NCBI GenBank assembly: GCA_038040385.1
Contig: JBBPII010000009.1
Span: 175,031 to 239,030 of the forward strand
DNA length: 64,000 bases
Direction of reading: 5' to 3'
From: Gilichinskyi gelida
GTDB taxonomy: Bacteria > Acidobacteriota > Thermoanaerobaculia > Gp7-AA8
This document shows positions 61,355 through 64,000 of the stretch, piece by piece. Every line of letters starts with the position of its first letter. The first letter of the stretch is position 1. Under the pieces are notes generated by a model, which was given only the letters and a program-made list of their open reading frames with translations, ran no database searches and had not been told where the DNA came from. Made by a program: the position numbers and the translations under genes.

Positions 61355-62094
61355 GCGCTCGCCTTTTCCTCGGTGATGCGGAGGAAGGCCTCCTCCAGCG
61401 AGACGTCGCCCTGGCCGTGCGCGATCTGCCACTTCAGCTCGTCGATGGTGCCGTACGCCAGCCGCGTGCCCTTCTGGATGATGGCCACGGTGTCGCACAG
61501 CTCTTCCACCAGGTGGAGGAGGTGCGAGCTGAGGATGACCGAGGCGCCGTCTTTGGAGCGCTGCACGATCGATTGCTTCATCCGGCGGATGCCGAGCGGG
61601 TCGAGGCCGGTCAGCGGCTCGTCGAAGATCAGCACGTCCGGGTTGTGAATGAAGCCGCAGGCGATCATCAGTTTCTGTTTCATGCCCCGCGACAGCTCCG
61701 ACGGCAGCGCCTTGCGCTTGTCGGCGAGATCGAACTCCTCGAACAGGGGGTCCATGCGCGAGCGGAAGTCCTTGACCTGATAGATGCGGGCGACGAATTG
61801 GAGGTGCTCCTCGACGGTGAGGTAGTCGAAGAGGCGCGGCTCGTCGGGCATGAAGGCGAGGTGCTGCTTCGCCGCCACCGGCTCGTCGCGCAAGTCCGAT
61901 CCGCAGATCCTGATCGTCCCCTCGGTCGGCGGGTGAATGCCGGCCAGGGCTCGGAGGGTGGTGGTCTTCCCGGCGCCGTTCGGGCCGACGAGACCGAGGA
62001 CCTCGCCGCGCTTGACGGCGAAGGTGAAGTCCTTCACGGCCACGAAGGAGCCGTAGATTTTGGTGAGGTTGGTGACTTCGATGCCGTAATCCAT
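61351..62094 (-). CDS. ABC transporter ATP-binding protein
   Basis: A 247-residue ATPase with Walker A LVGPNGAGKTTTLRALAG, signature LSRGMKQKLMIACG and Walker B VLIFDEPLTGLDP, followed by the switch His in LSSHLLH. Typical of ABC-2 export systems. ATG 62094 begins MDYGIEVTNLTKIYG. Partner is the overlapping permease gene downstream. Confidence 0.95.
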   Translation of the reverse strand: MDYGIEVTNLTKIYGSFVAVKDFTFAVKRGEVLGLVGPNGAGKTTTLRALAGIHPPTEGTIRICGSDLRDEPVAAKQHLAFMPDEPRLFDYLTVEEHLQFVARIYQVKDFRSRMDPLFEEFDLADKRKALPSELSRGMKQKLMIACGFIHNPDVLIFDEPLTGLDPLGIRRMKQSIVQRSKDGASVILSSHLLHLVEELCDTVAIIQKGTRLAYGTIDELKWQIAHGQGDVSLEEAFLRITEEKASA

Positions 62095-62134
62095 TGGGTC
62101 ATCATACGAGTCCCGAAGTGCCGAGTTCTGAGAA

Positions 62135-62233
62135 GGAGCGCCGCCGTCCGCGGCGGCTGGCCCGGCGGCGTCCCGCCGCCGTCGGTGCGCAGGCGGGACG
62201 CCTGCGGGCCAGCCGGCGGGACGCCGGCGCTCC
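62135..62233. repeat. GGA-core palindrome cluster, copy 2
   Basis: Bounded by GGAGCGCC and GGCGCTCC; inner hairpins have stems GCCGCC, GGCGGC, GCAGGC and GCCGGC around TCC/GGA cores, with CTGGCCC and GGGCCAG pairing across. Between the ABC ATPase start and the csp terminator. Confidence 0.72.
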
Positions 62234-62244
62234 ACAAACAAAAA

Positions 62245-62264
62245 GGACGGCGTTTCCGCCGTCC
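62245..62264 (-). terminator. terminator of the cold-shock gene
   Basis: On the minus strand GGACGGCG-GAAA-CGCCGTCC is followed by TTTTTGTTTG, a textbook Rho-independent terminator about 28 bases after the csp stop. Confidence 0.88.
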
Positions 62265-62291
62265 TCGCATCGTCTGTGGCTTGTCGAACGC

Positions 62292-62498
62292 TTACTGCCC
62301 GACGGTGACGTTGGCCGCCTGCAGGCCTTTGGGGCCCTGCACGAGGTCGAATTCGACCTGGGAGCCCTCCGCCAGTGAGCGGAAGCCCTTGGACTGAATG
62401 GCCGAGAAGTGCACGAACACGTCCTCGCCGCTTTCCGTGGTGATGAAACCGAAACCCTTCGCGTCGTTGAACCACTTGACAGTACCGGTGCTGCGCAT
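62292..62498 (-). CDS. cold-shock domain protein
   Basis: A 68-residue RNA/ssDNA-binding protein of the CspA type: [15 protein letters not shown] carries RNP1 and DVFVHFSAI carries RNP2. It acts as an RNA chaperone. ATG 62498 has an SD (AAGGAG) 8 to 9 bases before it. Strong terminator at 62245-62264. Confidence 0.96.
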   Translation of the reverse strand: MRSTGTVKWFNDAKGFGFITTESGEDVFVHFSAIQSKGFRSLAEGSQVEFDLVQGPKGLQAANVTVGQ

Positions 62499-62568
62499 GT
62501 CCTTGAATCTCCTTCTTGGTTTGTTGCTGAGCCCCCAAAAACGGCGGTTATTGGGGAGGAATTCCGAA

Positions 62569-62679
62569 GGAGTGCGGGCGTCCCGCCCGCACCCGCTGGG
62601 CGTCTCGCTCGGCGGCGTTATCGCCGCGGACTCGATCGGGCGGGACGCCCGATCGGTGCGGGCGGGACGCCCGCACTCC
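62569..62679. repeat. GGA-core palindrome cluster, copy 3
   Basis: The outer 24 bases (GGAGTGCGGGCGTCCCGCCC...) are perfectly inverted at the other end. An inner hairpin CGATCGGGCG-GGA-CGCCCGATCG has 10-bp arms. It includes the 3' end of nth. Confidence 0.78.
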
Positions 62680-63286
62680 ACGAGCAGATCGGGCAGGCGG
62701 CAAGATCGTGGTTGCGCGCCGGGCAGTGTTCGCGGCCGAAGTAGATGATCTGCAGGTGGCGCCTGCCCCACTCTTCGGGCGGCCAGAGCTTCTTCAGATC
62801 GCGCTCGGTCTGCTTGACGTCCTTCCCCCTCGACAGGCGCCAGCGCGCGGCGAGGCGGTGGATGTGCGTGTCGACCGGGAACGCCGGACGGCCGAACGCC
62901 TGATTCATCACCACGCTGGCCGTCTTGTGGCCCACGCCGGGGAGCTCCTCGAGCGCCTCCATGTCGGCCGGGACTTCACCGCCGTGCTGCTCGACGATCG
63001 CCTGGGCCAACCGCTTGATGTTGCGGGCCTTGCTCGGCGCGAGGCCGCAGGATCGGATCAGTTTGAGGATGTCGGTCTCGCTCATGGCGGCGAGCATTTC
63101 GGGCGCCGGCGCGCGGCGGAAGAGGGCGGGGGTGACGCGGTTGACCTGCGCGTCGGTTGTCTGCGCGGAGAGAACGACCGCGACCAGGAGCTGGAAGGCA
63201 TCGCCGTGCTGCAGCGGGATGGGCGGCATCGGGTAGAGGTCATCCAGAATCTCGCCGATGCGCCGCGCCTTCTCGGCGCGTTTCAT
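62618..63286 (-). CDS. nth: endonuclease III
   Basis: A 222-residue base-excision-repair glycosylase/AP lyase. It shows [14 protein letters not shown], the helix-hairpin-helix [21 protein letters not shown] with the catalytic Lys, and the catalytic Asp in [14 protein letters not shown]. The C-terminal Fe-S site is atypical: only [15 protein letters not shown] with three Cys is visible, and the end ([17 protein letters not shown]) is encoded by a GGA-core palindrome cluster. The fourth Cys may have been displaced. ATG overlaps the thioesterase stop (TCAT). Confidence 0.93.
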   Translation of the reverse strand: MKRAEKARRIGEILDDLYPMPPIPLQHGDAFQLLVAVVLSAQTTDAQVNRVTPALFRRAPAPEMLAAMSETDILKLIRSCGLAPSKARNIKRLAQAIVEQHGGEVPADMEALEELPGVGHKTASVVMNQAFGRPAFPVDTHIHRLAARWRLSRGKDVKQTERDLKKLWPPEEWGRRHLQIIYFGREHCPARNHDLAACPICSWSAGVPPAPIGRPARSSPRR

Positions 63287-63795
63287 CGCAGCTCCACCGC
63301 CGCCCAGCGCGCGATCTCGTCCGGCATCGGCGGCGACAGCAGGTCGCGCCTGCCGGTGAGCTCCAGGATCTGCGCGGGCGTGATGTTCCCTTCCTTGCCG
63401 CGCAGCAGGCCTCGGACGTAGGCGATCGCATACAGCTCGCCGCGCGACTCGATGACGTGGCGGAAGTAGAGCCACTTCTCGTCCCAGCAGACGATGCGGG
63501 TGCGGACGATGAAGCGCTGGAACGGCAGCAGCGAGCGGCGGTAACGGATGGTCGAGCCTCCGACCATCGGCCGCCACCCGCGCCCGAAGACCTTCCGCAG
63601 CAGTCGCATGCGGCCGAGGATCTCCACGCGTCCGATGTCCATCATGCTGATGTAGCGGCCGCTGTTCATGTGCACGTTGAGGTCGAGATCGTTCGGCCAG
63701 ACGCGCATGGCGACGCTCGCCTCATCGAACGGACCGATGGGCGGCTTGAGCCGGGAGCGGATGATTGCCCAGATGAGGCGGAAGAGGACGACCAT
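63283..63795 (-). CDS. thioesterase-family hotdog protein
   Basis: A 170-residue protein of the 4HBT/Them6-like type: VWPNDLDLNVHMNSGRYISMMDIGR near the N-terminus and VGGSTIRYRRSLLPFQRFIV. It probably hydrolyses acyl-CoA or acyl-ACP. A hydrophobic N-terminus (MVVLFRLIWAIIR) may anchor it to the membrane. It overlaps nth by 4 bases. Confidence 0.82.
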   Translation of the reverse strand: MVVLFRLIWAIIRSRLKPPIGPFDEASVAMRVWPNDLDLNVHMNSGRYISMMDIGRVEILGRMRLLRKVFGRGWRPMVGGSTIRYRRSLLPFQRFIVRTRIVCWDEKWLYFRHVIESRGELYAIAYVRGLLRGKEGNITPAQILELTGRRDLLSPPMPDEIARWAAVELR

Positions 63796-63801
63796 TTGTA
63801 G

Positions 63802-63821
63802 GGGCGCGCGGCAGCGCGCCC
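63802..63821. repeat. hairpin repeat at the thioesterase/permease boundary
   Basis: GGGCGCGC-GGCA-GCGCGCCC, 8-bp perfect arms, in the short gap between the thioesterase start and the permease fragment. Confidence 0.6.
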
Positions 63822-63852
63822 GGCACCCCGAGCCGCGGGCGCGCTTGGGACC

Positions 63853-64000
63853 GTGATCGGCCTGGTCATCGCCTACATTGGCGGCCGGGTCATCTCCGCC
63901 AACCTGTACAAGATCGCGGCCTCAGACCCCGTCATACTTGGCGGCGCGGTGCTGCTCGTAGTGTTGATCGCGACCCTTGCGACGATGATCCCCGCGTGGC
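63853..64000 (+). pseudogene. 5'-truncated FtsX/ADOP-type permease fragment
   Basis: The frame reads VIGLVIAYIGGRVISANLYK then IAASDPVILGGAVLLVVLIA and ATMIPAW to the window end. This is the C-terminal end of an ABC permease of the MacB/FtsX or ADOP type. Only about 57 bases separate it from the thioesterase start on the other strand, so the first several hundred codons are missing. The gene may continue past the window end. GTG 63853 is a nominal start. Confidence 0.6.

Overview
The window is high-GC, gene-dense bacterial DNA. Its protein families point to Acidobacteriota, perhaps a Thermoanaerobaculia-like genome: two PATAN/DUF4388 proteins, HYR and IPT/TIG secreted proteins, Sec-exported Rhs proteins carrying an IKAVH-type domain, and a sigma / zinc-finger-TPR pair. 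This placement is inference, because no rRNA or tRNA gene is visible. Most genes sit in tight operons with ATGA or GTGA overlaps. At least eight genes have a TANNNT box only 6-13 nt before the start codon, suggesting leaderless or short-leader transcription.

Layout. 1-9365: NtrC-type activator (5' end cut off), murI, a lipoprotein hydrolase, a Phd/VapC toxin-antitoxin pair, an M14 peptidase, a 5'-nucleotidase-like phosphatase and a LolC/E-type permease. 9367-9847: a four-helix-bundle (S23-like) ORF enclosed in 31-bp inverted repeats. 9836-20887: carA, a HYR-repeat protein, a methylmalonyl-CoA mutase-type subunit, a PATAN protein, and a minus-strand operon (glycosyltransferase, CCA-type nucleotidyltransferase, unknown secreted protein, rsmD, rhodanese, phoH, ybeY). 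20896-34153: a YfhO-like membrane protein, a GAF-GGDEF cyclase, a PIG-V-like transferase, a second PATAN protein, SPOR, AlkD-like, LOG and Mrp proteins, a patatin, a glpD-like oxidoreductase and yceH.

34232-53484 is the accessory region. It holds a large frameshifted beta-helix/Calx-beta/IPT gene, a stray C-terminal fragment of an M16 peptidase gene, and a probable operon made of a tail-fibre-like secreted protein, an unknown secreted protein, a large Rhs protein, an Rhs tip protein and a HEAT-like candidate immunity protein. A 1.5-kb segment of the Rhs module is then repeated in tandem, with a different toxin tail and a different downstream small protein. Broken XRE regulator genes lie between the cassettes. 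53671-56120 carries a 56-aa secreted peptide, a zinc-finger TPR protein and an HTH-sigma fusion. 56215-64000 returns to housekeeping genes: M16 peptidase, DinB, an ABC transporter, a cold-shock protein, nth, a thioesterase and a 5'-truncated permease.

The second theme is short palindromic repeats. Several unrelated-looking families (7/8-mer arrays arranged as hairpins; palindromes around a GGCG-GGA-CGCC core; CCCCTCA/CTTCTCCCGC elements; 15-25 bp micro-palindromes) lie between genes and also inside the reading frames of rsmD, a glycosyltransferase, nth, an M16 peptidase, yceH, murI, the YfhO-like gene and the AlkD-like gene. All comparisons were made by eye; no database search was run.
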